Below the pieces are notes generated by a model. That model was not told the origin of the DNA. It saw only the letters and a program-made list of their open reading frames with translations, and ran no database searches. Of a stretch of 64,000 nucleotides of DNA, positions 8,735-18,161 are shown piece after piece. How positions within the stretch are numbered: the stretch's first letter is position 1; each line of letters starts with the position of its first letter. The position numbers and the translations under genes are program-made. Source of the DNA: Streptosporangiaceae bacterium (GTDB lineage Bacteria > Actinomycetota > Actinomycetes > Streptosporangiales > Streptosporangiaceae); contig JAICYD010000011.1 of assembly GCA_025934375.1 (NCBI GenBank), forward strand, positions 23,000-86,999. The letters run 5' to 3'.

Positions 8735-8740
8735 TACGGT
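8735..8740 (+). promoter_or_regulatory. -10 box of a probable leaderless otsA transcript
   Basis: TACGGT fits the actinobacterial TAnnnT -10 consensus and ends eight nucleotides before the otsA ATG, with no Shine-Dalgarno sequence between. No good -35 hexamer is present at 17-19 bp, consistent with an activator using the palindrome just upstream. Confidence 0.4.
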
Positions 8741-8748
8741 TAACCCCA

Positions 8749-10221
8749 ATGAGTGAAACGGCAGCAGTGACAGCGACGACGACAGCGATACCGCGGACGA
8801 AGGCACCGAGCGACTTGGACCGGCCAGTGGTGGCCGTGGCCAACCGGCTCCCAGTGCACATGGGGGAGGAGGGCTGGGAGCTATCGCCGGGCGGGCTGGT
8901 CACCGCGCTGCGGCCAGTGATGGCCACCCATCCGGGGGCCTGGGTTGGCTGGGACGGCGGCACCAAGGGGATTCCCCCGACCCTGCCGGACTCCGGCATC
9001 CAGCTGCTGCCGGTGGGGCTGTCCGCCGCGCAGGTGCGCGGGTACTACCACGGCTTTTCCAACGCAACGATCTGGCCGCTGCTGCACAATGCGATTGAGA
9101 AGCCCCGGTTCGAGCGGGCCTGGTGGCGGGCTTACCAGGATGTCAACGCGATCTTCGCCCAGCGGGCCGTCACCGCCCTCGGCGTGCACCCCAGCGCGCT
9201 CGCGTGGGTGCACGACTACCAGCTGATGCTCGTCCCCCGGATGCTGCGGGACCGGCGCGATACCCAGCCGATCGGCTTCTTCCTGCACGTGCCCTGGCCG
9301 TCACCGGACATCTTCGCCCGGCTGCCGTGGCGGGAGCAGGTCCTGATGGGCCTGCTCGGCGCGGACGTGGTCGGCTTTCACACCGACGCCTACCGCGCCA
9401 ACTTCCTGCGCTCATGCGCCCGGCTGCTGGCCGGATCGGGCATCGAGGTGCGCGGCTCGTCGGTGGCACTGCCGGACGGCAGGCTCGTGGCCACCGCCAC
9501 CGCGCCCATCTCCATCGACGCCGAGGACTTCACCCGGCACGCGACCGACCCGGACACCACCAGCGAGATCAAGGCGCTGACCGAGCAGTTCCGGGGCCGC
9601 ACCCTGCTGCTCGGCGTCGACCGGCTGGACTACACCAAGGGCATCGTCGAGCGGGTGCTCGCGGTGGAGATGCTGCTAGAGCGCAACCCCCAGCTCCGCA
9701 CTGGCCTCGCGTTCCTGCAGATCGCCGTGCCCAGCCGGGACGACGTCCGGGAGTACCGGCAACTGCGCGCCACCGTGGAACAGCACGTCGGGCGGATCAA
9801 CGGCCTGTACACCGAGCCCGGCAGCGACGTGCCGGTGCACTACCTGTACCGAGGGCTTTCCCAGCAGCAGCTCGCCGCGTACTACGCGCTCGCCGACGCG
9901 CTGCTGGTCACGCCGCTGATCGACGGCATGAACCTCGTCTGCAAGGAATACGTCATCGTGCAGCAGGCTCGCGACGGCAACGGCGTGCTGGTCCTCAGCG
10001 AGTTCACCGGCGCCGCCGTCGAGTTGCCGGAGGCCGTGCAGTGCAACCCGTTCGACGTCGAGGGGCTGTCGTACCGGATCGAGCACGCGCTGCGGCTGAC
10101 GACCGCGGCGCGGCGGGAGGCCCTGGCCGCGATGGCCGCGCACGTGCGCACCTACGACGTGCACCGGTGGGTGTCGGACCAGCTCGCCGACCTCGAGGCC
10201 CACGGCAAGCCGCGGCGCTAG
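8749..10221 (+). CDS. otsA: Alpha,alpha-trehalose-phosphate synthase (UDP/GDP-glucose-utilising)
   Basis: GT20 glycosyltransferase of 490 residues, the usual bacterial OtsA length. The N-terminal loop VANRLPVH...SPGGLVTAL binds the donor; [29 protein letters not shown] and [11 protein letters not shown] are the diagnostic acceptor and donor motifs; the [14 protein letters not shown] segment binds the nucleotide sugar. It makes trehalose-6-phosphate for osmoprotection. No otsB phosphatase is nearby. The first 24 residues are Thr/Ala-rich. It ends tail-to-tail with the next gene, sharing CTAG. Confidence 0.96.
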   Translation: MSETAAVTATTTAIPRTKAPSDLDRPVVAVANRLPVHMGEEGWELSPGGLVTALRPVMATHPGAWVGWDGGTKGIPPTLPDSGIQLLPVGLSAAQVRGYYHGFSNATIWPLLHNAIEKPRFERAWWRAYQDVNAIFAQRAVTALGVHPSALAWVHDYQLMLVPRMLRDRRDTQPIGFFLHVPWPSPDIFARLPWREQVLMGLLGADVVGFHTDAYRANFLRSCARLLAGSGIEVRGSSVALPDGRLVATATAPISIDAEDFTRHATDPDTTSEIKALTEQFRGRTLLLGVDRLDYTKGIVERVLAVEMLLERNPQLRTGLAFLQIAVPSRDDVREYRQLRATVEQHVGRINGLYTEPGSDVPVHYLYRGLSQQQLAAYYALADALLVTPLIDGMNLVCKEYVIVQQARDGNGVLVLSEFTGAAVELPEAVQCNPFDVEGLSYRIEHALRLTTAARREALAAMAAHVRTYDVHRWVSDQLADLEAHGKPRR

Positions 10222-10598
10222 CCCGGGTACTTCGTGGGCTGGAAGGCGAGCAGCACCCACCGGCCGTCCTCACGGGCCCAGACCGCCAGCGCGCTGCTGT
10301 TCAGCACCCGCGTCTGCCCGAGGATCCGCACCTCCCCCACCATGTCCCCCGTAACGACCGCCACGTCCCCGTGCACCACGATGCCCGCCTCCGGATGGCT
10401 CAGCGGGCCGTAGTCGAAGTAGCCGCCCGCGACCTTGTCCAGGTAGCTCTTCTTAGTGTCCCGGCTGGCATCGGAGTGCCCGTACACAAGGTCGTCCGAC
10501 AGCAGCTCCTCCAGCGTGGCCACGTCGGCGTCGGTCATCGCCCGGTACCGCCGGTCCTCCAGCGCCCGGATCGCCTCCGTGATCTCGGCCTCAGTCAT
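10218..10598 (-). CDS. NTF2-like/SnoaL-type protein (DUF4440-like)
   Basis: Protein of 126 residues forming a cone-like alpha+beta fold: an N-terminal helix pair (ALEDRRYRAMTDADVATLEELLSDD) then strands ending in [16 protein letters not shown]4440-like proteins are ligand-binding or isomerase-like, and the substrate cannot be inferred. It follows the aldo/keto reductase by 15 nt on the same strand, so they are probably co-transcribed. Confidence 0.82.
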   Translation of the reverse strand: MTEAEITEAIRALEDRRYRAMTDADVATLEELLSDDLVYGHSDASRDTKKSYLDKVAGGYFDYGPLSHPEAGIVVHGDVAVVTGDMVGEVRILGQTRVLNSSALAVWAREDGRWVLLAFQPTKYPG

Positions 10599-10613
10599 GT
10601 CGATCCCCTTCGG

Positions 10614-11585
10614 TCAGCGGAAGCCCGCGACGGCGTGCGGAACGTACAGCTCCTCCAGGTAGGCCACCTCGGCGTCATCCAGCTCAAAGTCGGTCGCCGC
10701 GATCGCGTTCGACAGGTGCGACGGCCTCGTTACGCCCACGATGGGGGAGGTCACCGCGGGGTTGCGCAGCAGCCAGGCCAGCGCCACCTGCGCCGGGCCG
10801 GCCTCCCGCTTGGCCGCGACCTCCAGGACCCGCTCGACCACGGCGCGGTCCTCACCGCGGTAGAGCGTCTGGCCGAAGTCGTCGGTCTCCTTCCGCGTGG
10901 TGGTCTGCTCCCAGGCCCGCGTCAGCTTTCCCCGGGCCAGCGGGGACCACGGGATGACGCCGATGCCCTGGTCGGTGCACAGCGGGAGCATCTCCCGCTC
11001 CTCCTCGCGGTAGATCAGGTTGTAGTGGTTCTGCATGGACACGAACCGCGTCCACCCGTGCAGGTCCGCGAGGTACAGGGCCTTGGTGAACTGCCAGGCG
11101 TGCATCGAGGACGCGCCGATGTAGCGGACCTTGCCGGACTTGACCGCGTCGTGCAGCGCCTCCAGCGTCTCCTCGATCGGCGTGGCGTAGTCCCACCGGT
11201 GGATCTGATAGAGGTCGATGTAGTCGGTCTGCAGCCGGCGCAGGCTCGCGTCCAGCTCCGCGAAGATCGCCTTGCGGGACAGGCCCACGCCATTCGGCCC
11301 CGGTCGCATCGGCATGAAGACCTTGGTGGCCAAGACGACCTCATCGCGGGCGACGAAGTCCTTCAGGGCCTGCCCGGTGATCTCCTCGCTGCGGCCCGCC
11401 GAGTACACGTTCGCCGTGTCGAAGAAGTTGATCCCCGCATCCAGCGCCTGCCGCACGATGTCCCGGCAGGCCGCCTCATCCAGGGTCCACGCCCGCCCGC
11501 GCCCGGCCGGCTCGCCGAAGCTCATGCACCCCAGCGTGATGACGGAAACATCAAGGCCAGTCTTCCCAAGCTTCTCGTATCGCAT
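10614..11585 (-). CDS. Aldo/keto reductase
   Basis: Protein of 323 residues with a TIM barrel. The AKR catalytic tetrad is visible: Asp and Tyr in FFDTANVYSAG, Lys in LATKVF and His in YQIHRWD. NADPH-binding elements near the C-terminus include GVTRPSHLSNAI. The ATG at 11585 has GGGAG six nucleotides upstream, although the frame is open to 11765. It reduces carbonyl compounds, and the exact substrate is unknown. Divergent from the aldolase gene 88 nt away. Confidence 0.93.
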   Translation of the reverse strand: MRYEKLGKTGLDVSVITLGCMSFGEPAGRGRAWTLDEAACRDIVRQALDAGINFFDTANVYSAGRSEEITGQALKDFVARDEVVLATKVFMPMRPGPNGVGLSRKAIFAELDASLRRLQTDYIDLYQIHRWDYATPIEETLEALHDAVKSGKVRYIGASSMHAWQFTKALYLADLHGWTRFVSMQNHYNLIYREEEREMLPLCTDQGIGVIPWSPLARGKLTRAWEQTTTRKETDDFGQTLYRGEDRAVVERVLEVAAKREAGPAQVALAWLLRNPAVTSPIVGVTRPSHLSNAIAATDFELDDAEVAYLEELYVPHAVAGFR

Positions 11586-11673
11586 AGCGCACTCCCGTTG
11601 GGTAGGCAGATGATGGGGTTCTGCTTTGATCCTAGGCGGGGGCAGTATCCGCTGCGGTGGGAAGGGGTTCGGC

Positions 11674-12576
11674 ATGACGGGCGTCAACGAAGCGCAATTG
11701 GGCAAGATCAGGGCCGGGCAGGGCTTCTTCGCCGCCCTCGACCAAAGCGGCGGCAGCACGCCCAAGGCGCTGGCCGAGTACGGCGTCGCCCGCGACCGGT
11801 ACGGCTCCGACGCGGAAATGTTCGACCTGGTTCACGCCATGCGCGCTCGCGTGCTGACCAGCCCGGCCTTCGACGGCTCCCGCATCCTGGCGGCGATCTT
11901 GTTCGAGCAGACCATGGACCGGGACGTAGACGGCCTGCCGACCGCCCGCTACCTGTGGGAGCGAAAGAACGTCGTGCCGTTCCTGAAGGTCGACAAGGGC
12001 CTGGCCGCCGAGCAGGCCGGCGTTGAGCTGATGAAGCCCATCGACACCCTCGATGAGCTGCTCGAGCGGGCGCGCCAGCATGCCATCTTCGGCACCAAGA
12101 TGCGCTCGGTGATCAACGACGCCAGCGAGGCGGGCGTCGAGGCCATTGCCGACCAGCAGTTTGACTACGCCGCCCGGATCCAGGCCGCGGGCCTCGTGCC
12201 CATCATGGAGCCCGAGGTCGCCATTACCAGCCCGCACAAGGAGCACGCGGAGTTGCTGCTGCGGGACGCGCTGCACAAGCGCCTGGACGCGCTCCCGGCC
12301 GACGCCGTCGTCATGTTCAAGCTCACCATCCCCACCGAGCCGGGCCTGTACGCCAGCCTCGCCGCCGACCCGCGCGTGCTGCGGGTGCTGGCCCTGTCCG
12401 GCGGCTATAGCCGCGACGAGGCTTGTGCCCTGCTCGCGGGCGACCCCTCCCTCATCGCCAGCTTCTCGCGCGCGCTGCTCGAAGGGCTTACCGAGAGCCA
12501 GACCGACCAGCAGTTCAACGAGCAGCTGGAGACGTCGATCGCGCAGATCTACCAGGCGTCGGTGGCGCGTCCGTAG
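11674..12576 (+). CDS. Class I fructose-bisphosphate aldolase
   Basis: Protein of 300 residues of the short bacterial class I aldolase family (Staphylococcus FdaB-like). The N-terminal FFAALDQSGGSTPKAL motif, VPFLKVDKGL (Schiff-base-region lysine), FGTKMRSVI and LVPIMEPEVAI are family hallmarks. It cleaves fructose-1,6-bisphosphate without a metal. The ATG at 11674 is preceded by GAAGGGG. A terminator follows at 12661-12680, so it is probably a single-gene unit. Confidence 0.94.
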   Translation: MTGVNEAQLGKIRAGQGFFAALDQSGGSTPKALAEYGVARDRYGSDAEMFDLVHAMRARVLTSPAFDGSRILAAILFEQTMDRDVDGLPTARYLWERKNVVPFLKVDKGLAAEQAGVELMKPIDTLDELLERARQHAIFGTKMRSVINDASEAGVEAIADQQFDYAARIQAAGLVPIMEPEVAITSPHKEHAELLLRDALHKRLDALPADAVVMFKLTIPTEPGLYASLAADPRVLRVLALSGGYSRDEACALLAGDPSLIASFSRALLEGLTESQTDQQFNEQLETSIAQIYQASVARP

Positions 12577-12653
12577 CCGCCTCCGTGCCTGGCACGGAAC
12601 CTGCGGCCTCCGTGCTCGTCCCGGATGTGGCGGGGCGCGGGCCACGCCCACGC

Positions 12654-12688
12654 TTCTCCCGCGGGGATTTCCCGCTTTTTCGGGAGAA
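12654..12688 (+). terminator. Intrinsic terminator with overlapping alternative hairpin
   Basis: GCGGG (12661-12665) and CCCGC (12671-12675) form a stem directly followed by five T residues (12676-12680), a textbook rho-independent terminator for the aldolase gene. A second stem, 12654-12661 with 12681-12688 (8 bp, perfect), encloses it and ends at the AAGGAGG ribosome site (12687-12693) of the next gene. Confidence 0.65.
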
Positions 12689-12698
12689 GGAGGCTCAC

Positions 12699-13760
12699 AT
12701 GGGGACCATCGACCAGGCGCGGGCGGACCAGTTCCTCGGCCAGGCGGTCGGGGACATGGCGGCGGCGATCTCCGGACTGCTGGTGCACATCGGCGACCGG
12801 CTCGGGCTGTACCGGGCGATGGCCGGCGCCGGCCCGCTCACGCCGGAGGCACTGGCCGACCAGACGGGGACCGCGCCCCGGTACGTCCGTGAATGGCTAA
12901 GCAACCAGGCGGCCGGCGGCTATGTCACCTACCAGCCCCAAGACGGCACGTTCGAGCTGCCGGCCGAGCACGCCGCGGTCCTGGCCGACGAGGACAGCCC
13001 CGTGTTCCTGGGCGGCGCCTACGAGGGCATCGCCTCCTGCTACTGCGATTACCGGCGTTTCGTGGACGCGTTCCGCACCGGGGCCGGGGTCGGCTGGGAG
13101 CAGCACGACGAGCGGCTGTTCTCCGGCGTCCGGCGGCTGTTTCGCCCGAGCTACGCGGCCTTCCTGACCTCGGCGTGGATCCCGGCGCTCGAAGGCGTCG
13201 AGGCCAAGCTGCTGGCGGGGGCCAGCGTGGCCGACGTCGGCTGCGGGCTGGGCGCCTCCACGATCCTCATGGCCGAGGCGTACCCGCGCTCGACGTTCGC
13301 CGGCTACGACTACCACGAGCCGTCGATCGAGGCTGCCCGCAAGCTGGCCGCCGACGCGGCGGTCAACCACCGCGCGCGCTTCGAGATGTCCACCGCGACC
13401 GGCTTCCCCGGGACCGGTTTCGACCTCATCTGCCTGTTCGACTGCCTGCACGACATGGGCGACCCGGTCGGCGCCGCCCGGCACACCCGGAAGGCGCTGG
13501 CCAGCGACGGCACCCTCATGCTGGTCGAGCCGTACGCCGGCGACTCGCTGGAGGCGAACCTCAACCCGGTCGGCCGGGCGTTCTACGGCTTGTCCACCGT
13601 GATCTGCACGCCGGCGTCCCTGGCCCAGCCGGTCGGCGCCGGCCTCGGCGCCCAGGCCGGCCAGGCCCGCCTGACCGAGGTGCTGGCCGAGGCGGGGTTC
13701 TCCCGGGTCCGCCGGGCCGCCGAGACCCCGTTCCACCTCATCCTGGAAGCCCGCCCGTAG
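12699..13760 (+). CDS. Class I SAM-dependent methyltransferase (winged-helix N-terminus)
   Basis: Protein of 353 residues. An N-terminal dimerisation/winged-helix part (residues 1-100) resembles O-methyltransferase helpers. A Rossmann methyltransferase domain follows with motif I VADVGCGLGASTILMAE, an acidic loop in AGYDYHEPSIEAAR and post-I FDLICLFDCLHDM. A strong AAGGAGG site lies just before the ATG. Similar actinobacterial proteins are annotated only as methyltransferases, so the substrate is unknown. The 3' end overlaps the convergent regulator by 23 nt. Confidence 0.9.
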   Translation: MGTIDQARADQFLGQAVGDMAAAISGLLVHIGDRLGLYRAMAGAGPLTPEALADQTGTAPRYVREWLSNQAAGGYVTYQPQDGTFELPAEHAAVLADEDSPVFLGGAYEGIASCYCDYRRFVDAFRTGAGVGWEQHDERLFSGVRRLFRPSYAAFLTSAWIPALEGVEAKLLAGASVADVGCGLGASTILMAEAYPRSTFAGYDYHEPSIEAARKLAADAAVNHRARFEMSTATGFPGTGFDLICLFDCLHDMGDPVGAARHTRKALASDGTLMLVEPYAGDSLEANLNPVGRAFYGLSTVICTPASLAQPVGAGLGAQAGQARLTEVLAEAGFSRVRRAAETPFHLILEARP

Positions 13761-16638
13761 CGGTCGCCATCGAGATGGCGCCCATCGCCGCTAGCTCGTC
13801 CGCGCCGCGGGCCCGCTCCGGGCCTCCGGCGAGGACGAGCGTGCGCGCCCACTGGTACCGGCAGCCCGCCGCCTGTAGTTGCCTCGCCGCGGCGAGCATC
13901 CCGTCCCGGTCATCGCGGGCCAGCGCGGCCGACCGCTCCACGATGGCCAGCGCGACCGGGTTACCGGCGGCGCACCGCCGCGCCCGGCCCAGCCGGTCGC
14001 CGGCGGCCGGGTCGCCGGCGACCACCGCCGCCTCCGCCCAGACCGCCGCGTACCAAGGCCGCCAGATGCCGCTATGCGAGGTCTGGAATTCCTCTGGCGC
14101 GCTGGCCAGCAGGTCCACCGCTTCCCGGGGGCGGCCGGCGTGCATCAAGACCAGCGCGTCGAAGAACTCGCCATGGTGGATCTCCGAATGCGACCTACCC
14201 GGGGTCAGCAGCGCGTCCGCCACGGCAATCCAGTCCGCCCGGCCAGCGTCGTCACCCCGCAGCCCGCACACCGCCGACGCCGCGTACGGGCCCCGGCTGA
14301 GGTTGCCCGCTCGCGGCCGGCCCGCCCGCTCCCAGCCCTCCCGGAACCGCTCGCCGAACGCGGCGGTCTCGTCCCAGTCTCCGGCCAGCGCGGTCACCAC
14401 GAGCAGCCGGGCCGTCGCCAGGTGGCCTTCCTCGCGGTAGAACGGCAGGTCGCGAACGTCCTCGGCGAGCTTGCGGGCCGCCGTCAGGTCGCCCGCCGCG
14501 ACCGCCGTCTCGGCCGCCATCTGGTACGCGTCGAACAGCTCGATCCCGCACGCGATCGCCCGCCGCCGCATGGGAGCCACCAGCCCGGTCCGCAGCAGCG
14601 CGCTCGCCGCCGCGCCCCGGATGTCGCCGTTGACCAGCTTGGCGCAGTTGAGCAGGTCCAGCGCGGCGCTCTCGGCCAGCGGGTCGCCCGCCTCCCGGGC
14701 CAGCGCGATACCGCGCTCGGCCAGCGTGGTGGTCATCGGGTCGGTCTCGCGGACGCAGAACCCCTCGGCGACGGCCAGCCGCGCCCGCGCGGCCGGGTCG
14801 CCGCCCGCCAGTGCCGCCGCCTCCGCGATGAGCTGCGCCGCGTCTAGCGGCGAGGCCTCCGGTATGAGCCCGGGGGCGCGGTTGAGCAACTCGGCGATCT
14901 GCGCGACGTGGTATGCCGCGCGCGGCCGGTCCCCGGCCCGCAAGGCGGCGTCCGCGCACGCGCGGTGCAGCCTGATCGCCTCCCCGCCGAAGTGCCGGAT
15001 CTCCGCCGCCGACGCGGCATAGTGCAGTGCCGAGGCCGCCTGGTGGTCGTCGCCGGCGAGCGCCGCCGCTCGCTCGTACCGCCGTTGCGCCTCGCCGGGC
15101 AGGCCGCGCGCGAAGCACAGCTCAGCGAGGCGGATCGCCATCTGATGTCCGTCGGCGCGGTGGGCCGGCTCGGTCGCCGCCCAGTCCAGCGCGGCCCGCA
15201 GTTCGTCGGCGACCTGGTCGAACGCCACCAGCCCGGCCGTCTTGCCCGATGCCAGGTCCTCGCCGAGCGCGCCCGCCTCGGCCAGGCACCAGCGCAGGTG
15301 CCGGGCATGCGCCTCGGCCAGCTCGCCGGCCTCGGCCAGGCGTTCGGCTCCGTACTGGCGGATCGTCTCCAGGGCGCGGTAGCGGGTGCCGCCGGGGGCG
15401 GCGACCGCGGTCAGCAGGCTGTGATCGGCCAGCCCGGCCAGCCCGGCGGCGACCTCCGCGACAGTGTCCGGGGTGGTAGACACGGCCGGACGCCACCCGG
15501 CTAGCAGCGCCGTGGCCGCGTCGGCGGTGAAGGGCATGGCGAAGACCGAGACCCGGCGCAAGATCGCCCGCTGCGCCTCCGGCAGCAGGGCATGACTCCA
15601 GTCCAGCGCGGAGCGCAGCGACCGGTGCCGGTCGTCGAGCCGCCGCCCGCCGGCGAGCAGCCGGAGCCGGTCGTCGAGTCCGGCTTCCAGCCCGTCCAGG
15701 CCCAGCACCGGCAGCCGGGCGGCGGCCAGTTCGATCGCCAGGGCCACGCCGTCCAGGCCCTGGCAGATCCCGGCGACGCGGTGCCGGTCGATCGTCTCGG
15801 CCAGGCCCTCCGCAGCCGCCGCCCGGTCGAGGAACAGTTCCACGGCGTCGCCGCCGTCACCGTCCACCGTCATGCCGGGCACCGAGAACACCCGCTCAAA
15901 GGGCACCAGCAACCGCGCCCGGCTGGTGGCGAGGACGGTCATCCGGGGGCAGGCCGTCAGCAGTCGCTCGGCCAGCACCACGACCCCGTCCACGAGGTGC
16001 TCGCAGTTATCCAGCACCAGCATCGCCTCCCGGTCGGCGAGCAGGGCCAGCACCGTTTCCTCAGCCGAGCGTCCGTGCTGTTCGCCCAGGCCCAGCGCGG
16101 CGGCCACGGCCGGGGCCACCATCGCGTTATCGACGATCGGGACGAGGTCGACGTACCAGACCCCGTCGGCGAACTGACTCGCCTGATCGGCGGCTACCGC
16201 GAGCGCGAGCCGGGTCTTGCCGATGCCGCCCGGGCCCACCGCGGTGACCAGCCGGTGATCGGTCAGCGCGGCGGCGAGGGCGGCCCGCTCGGCCGCCCGG
16301 CCCACGAACGGCGTCAGCGCGGCCGGCGGTGCCGCGATTGGTGGCACCGCCCCGCGCCGCCGGCGAGGCGGCATCCCGCCCGCTGCCGCGGCGCCGGCCA
16401 GGCCGGCCAGCGCGCGCCGGTCGCTCACGCCCAGCTTGCGCAGCAGCGAGGAGACGTGGGTCTCGACGGTCCGCACCGAGATGAACAGCCGGTCCGCGAT
16501 CTCGGCGTTCGTTAGGTGCTCGGCGATGCCGGCCAGCACCTCCGCCTCGCGGGCGGAGACGCTACCTGATGCCTGCGGCGCCTGCCTTGTGTCCACGACG
16601 TAATTGTCACCCGCGGGCGCCGATGGCCACGACGACAA
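13738..16638 (-). CDS. Large LuxR-type regulator with ATPase and TPR-like repeats
   Basis: Protein of about 966 residues. The LuxR helix-turn-helix is at the N-terminus (residues 25-80: SVSAREAEVLAGIAEHLTNAE, then SVRTVETHVSSLLRKLGV). An AAA/STAND-type NTPase follows with Walker A GPGGIGKTRLA and Walker B AMLVLDNCEH, then about 500 residues of alpha-helical repeats. Canonical LAL/MalT regulators carry the helix-turn-helix at the C-terminus, so the order here is reversed. Signal unknown. The TTG at 16638 is the most distal start; GTG 16596 is an alternative. Confidence 0.87.
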   Translation of the reverse strand: MSSWPSAPAGDNYVVDTRQAPQASGSVSAREAEVLAGIAEHLTNAEIADRLFISVRTVETHVSSLLRKLGVSDRRALAGLAGAAAAGGMPPRRRRGAVPPIAAPPAALTPFVGRAAERAALAAALTDHRLVTAVGPGGIGKTRLALAVAADQASQFADGVWYVDLVPIVDNAMVAPAVAAALGLGEQHGRSAEETVLALLADREAMLVLDNCEHLVDGVVVLAERLLTACPRMTVLATSRARLLVPFERVFSVPGMTVDGDGGDAVELFLDRAAAAEGLAETIDRHRVAGICQGLDGVALAIELAAARLPVLGLDGLEAGLDDRLRLLAGGRRLDDRHRSLRSALDWSHALLPEAQRAILRRVSVFAMPFTADAATALLAGWRPAVSTTPDTVAEVAAGLAGLADHSLLTAVAAPGGTRYRALETIRQYGAERLAEAGELAEAHARHLRWCLAEAGALGEDLASGKTAGLVAFDQVADELRAALDWAATEPAHRADGHQMAIRLAELCFARGLPGEAQRRYERAAALAGDDHQAASALHYAASAAEIRHFGGEAIRLHRACADAALRAGDRPRAAYHVAQIAELLNRAPGLIPEASPLDAAQLIAEAAALAGGDPAARARLAVAEGFCVRETDPMTTTLAERGIALAREAGDPLAESAALDLLNCAKLVNGDIRGAAASALLRTGLVAPMRRRAIACGIELFDAYQMAAETAVAAGDLTAARKLAEDVRDLPFYREEGHLATARLLVVTALAGDWDETAAFGERFREGWERAGRPRAGNLSRGPYAASAVCGLRGDDAGRADWIAVADALLTPGRSHSEIHHGEFFDALVLMHAGRPREAVDLLASAPEEFQTSHSGIWRPWYAAVWAEAAVVAGDPAAGDRLGRARRCAAGNPVALAIVERSAALARDDRDGMLAAARQLQAAGCRYQWARTLVLAGGPERARGADELAAMGAISMATATGGLPG

Positions 16639-16651
16639 TCCCCACCAGCCA

Positions 16652-16873
16652 TCAGGACCAGTCGTCGATGTCTTCCAGGTACGGGGCGCGGTGCGCCTGC
16701 GGGGGGACCCGGACGGCCCGCTTCCCGGTTAGCTCCAACGGGACAGAAGAGGACGCGACGGCCGGTACCCTTGTTCGCGGCGTGGCCTCCGGCATCGCCG
16801 AGGCGCCGGGGGCGCGCGGCGCGCCGCGACGAAGAAACGCCTCGATGGCGCGCTTGCTGAGAGCACGGAACAT
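16652..16873 (-). CDS. Small basic hypothetical protein
   Basis: Protein of 73 residues. The ATG at 16873 has AAGGAG nine nucleotides upstream. The product starts MFRALSKRAIEAFLRRG, is Pro/Arg/Ala-rich in the middle and ends in the acidic PYLEDIDDWS. No domain recognised. Same strand as the large regulator but separated from its start by 13 nt, so they could share a transcript. The frame opens further upstream (17041), but only the internal ATG has a ribosome site. Confidence 0.5.
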   Translation of the reverse strand: MFRALSKRAIEAFLRRGAPRAPGASAMPEATPRTRVPAVASSSVPLELTGKRAVRVPPQAHRAPYLEDIDDWS

Positions 16874-17073
16874 GCTGGCGTGGCTCCTTGCAATACGACA
16901 TGGCGCGCCGGAGCGCACAGCGGGAACATGTACCGCGGACAAGGGCCGTGGTGGTAACAGGAAATGCCTGTGATCACATCGTGCCACAATAGTCACTGTT
17001 GGTAGGGCTGAAAGCGCAAAAGAAGCCCCAGGTGTCGCCAAGCGCGATGGGCGTTTCCCTCCAATAGTGGAAA

Positions 17074-18015
17074 ATGCCCAACAATTTACCCATTGGCTTG
17101 ATGGCCAGCCGCTTCGGGCAGACTGGTGCGGTGCTGCAGGTAATCGAGATTGGCGACGCGGAGGATCCCCGGCTGGCGGATTACACCCAGCTGACCGACA
17201 TCTCGTTGCGCACCAGCCTGGAGGCGGAGCACGGGCTGTTCATCGCGGAGGGATCGAAGGTCATCGGCCGCGCGGTCCAGGCCGGGTATCCCGTTCGCTC
17301 CCTGCTGCTCGCGCGATCCCGCCGGGGTGACGTGGCCGCGCTATCGGAACAGGCCGCGCGATCCGGGCCAGCCGATCCCGGTGGCCAGGACGCGCCGGTT
17401 TACGTGGTGCCGGATGACGTGGCCGAGCGGCTCACCGGTTACCGGGTGCACCGGGGCGCCCTGGCCTCGCTACGCCGGACGCCGCTGCCACCCGTCACCG
17501 CCGTCCTGGCCCCCGCGAGCCGGATTGTCGTCCTCGAGGATCTGGTGGATCACGGCAACGTGGGGGCGATCTTCCGCTGCGCGGCGGCGCTCGGCATCGA
17601 CGCGGTGATCTTGTCGCCCCGATGCGCCGACCCGCTGTACCGGCGCTCGGTCAAGGTCTCGATGGGCGCCGTGTTCGCCATCCCGTATGCCCGGATGGCC
17701 GGCTGGTACGACGGCCTGGCTGAACTGCGCGCCGCTGGCTTCACGCTCCTGGCGTTGACCCCCGATGAGGAAGCCACCTTGATCGGGCACGCACTCGGCG
17801 CGCTCGCCGGGCCGGGCCCGGGAACCGCGCGCGCCGCGCTTCTGCTCGGCACCGAGGGCGATGGCCTGTCCTCCCGGTGGCTGCGCGAGGCGGACACCGC
17901 GGTCCGCATCCCCATGAGCCCGCGCGCCCGCGCGGCCGGAGTGGACTCCCTCAACGTGGTCGCCGCCGCCGCGATCGCGTGCAATCTCCTCGCGACTGAG
18001 GCGATTGTCAAGTAG
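17074..18015 (+). CDS. TrmH/SpoU-family RNA 2'-O-ribose methyltransferase
   Basis: About 313 residues from ATG 17074. GTG 17131 (VLQVIEI) is a credible alternative start because homologues begin there. An N-terminal substrate-binding part (LFIAEGSKVIGRAV) precedes the knotted SPOUT domain with motif 1 LVDHGNVGAIFRCAAALGID, motif 2 LLLGTEGDGLS and motif 3 IPMSPRARAAGVDSLNVVAA. It methylates a ribose in rRNA or tRNA, site unknown. It stands alone upstream of the discoidin-like pair with a 146-nt gap. Confidence 0.93.
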   Translation: MPNNLPIGLMASRFGQTGAVLQVIEIGDAEDPRLADYTQLTDISLRTSLEAEHGLFIAEGSKVIGRAVQAGYPVRSLLLARSRRGDVAALSEQAARSGPADPGGQDAPVYVVPDDVAERLTGYRVHRGALASLRRTPLPPVTAVLAPASRIVVLEDLVDHGNVGAIFRCAAALGIDAVILSPRCADPLYRRSVKVSMGAVFAIPYARMAGWYDGLAELRAAGFTLLALTPDEEATLIGHALGALAGPGPGTARAALLLGTEGDGLSSRWLREADTAVRIPMSPRARAAGVDSLNVVAAAAIACNLLATEAIVK

Positions 18016-18161
18016 TGACGACCTTGGGACGCGATGCTAGCTTGGTCCTGCATACTTCCCGCGCATGTGTACGTTCAGACCTTTCTTGATCTTCATATGG
18101 AGAACGCGCGAGCTGGTTGCCAGGCCGCGTGAGTAGATTGCGCTCGGGACTGGAGGGGGCC

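Noticed and set aside
9123..12026. A 967-codon open frame across otsA and the following genes
   Set aside because: It crosses genes on both strands in the wrong frame and is Arg/Pro/Gly-rich, a product of 72% GC content.
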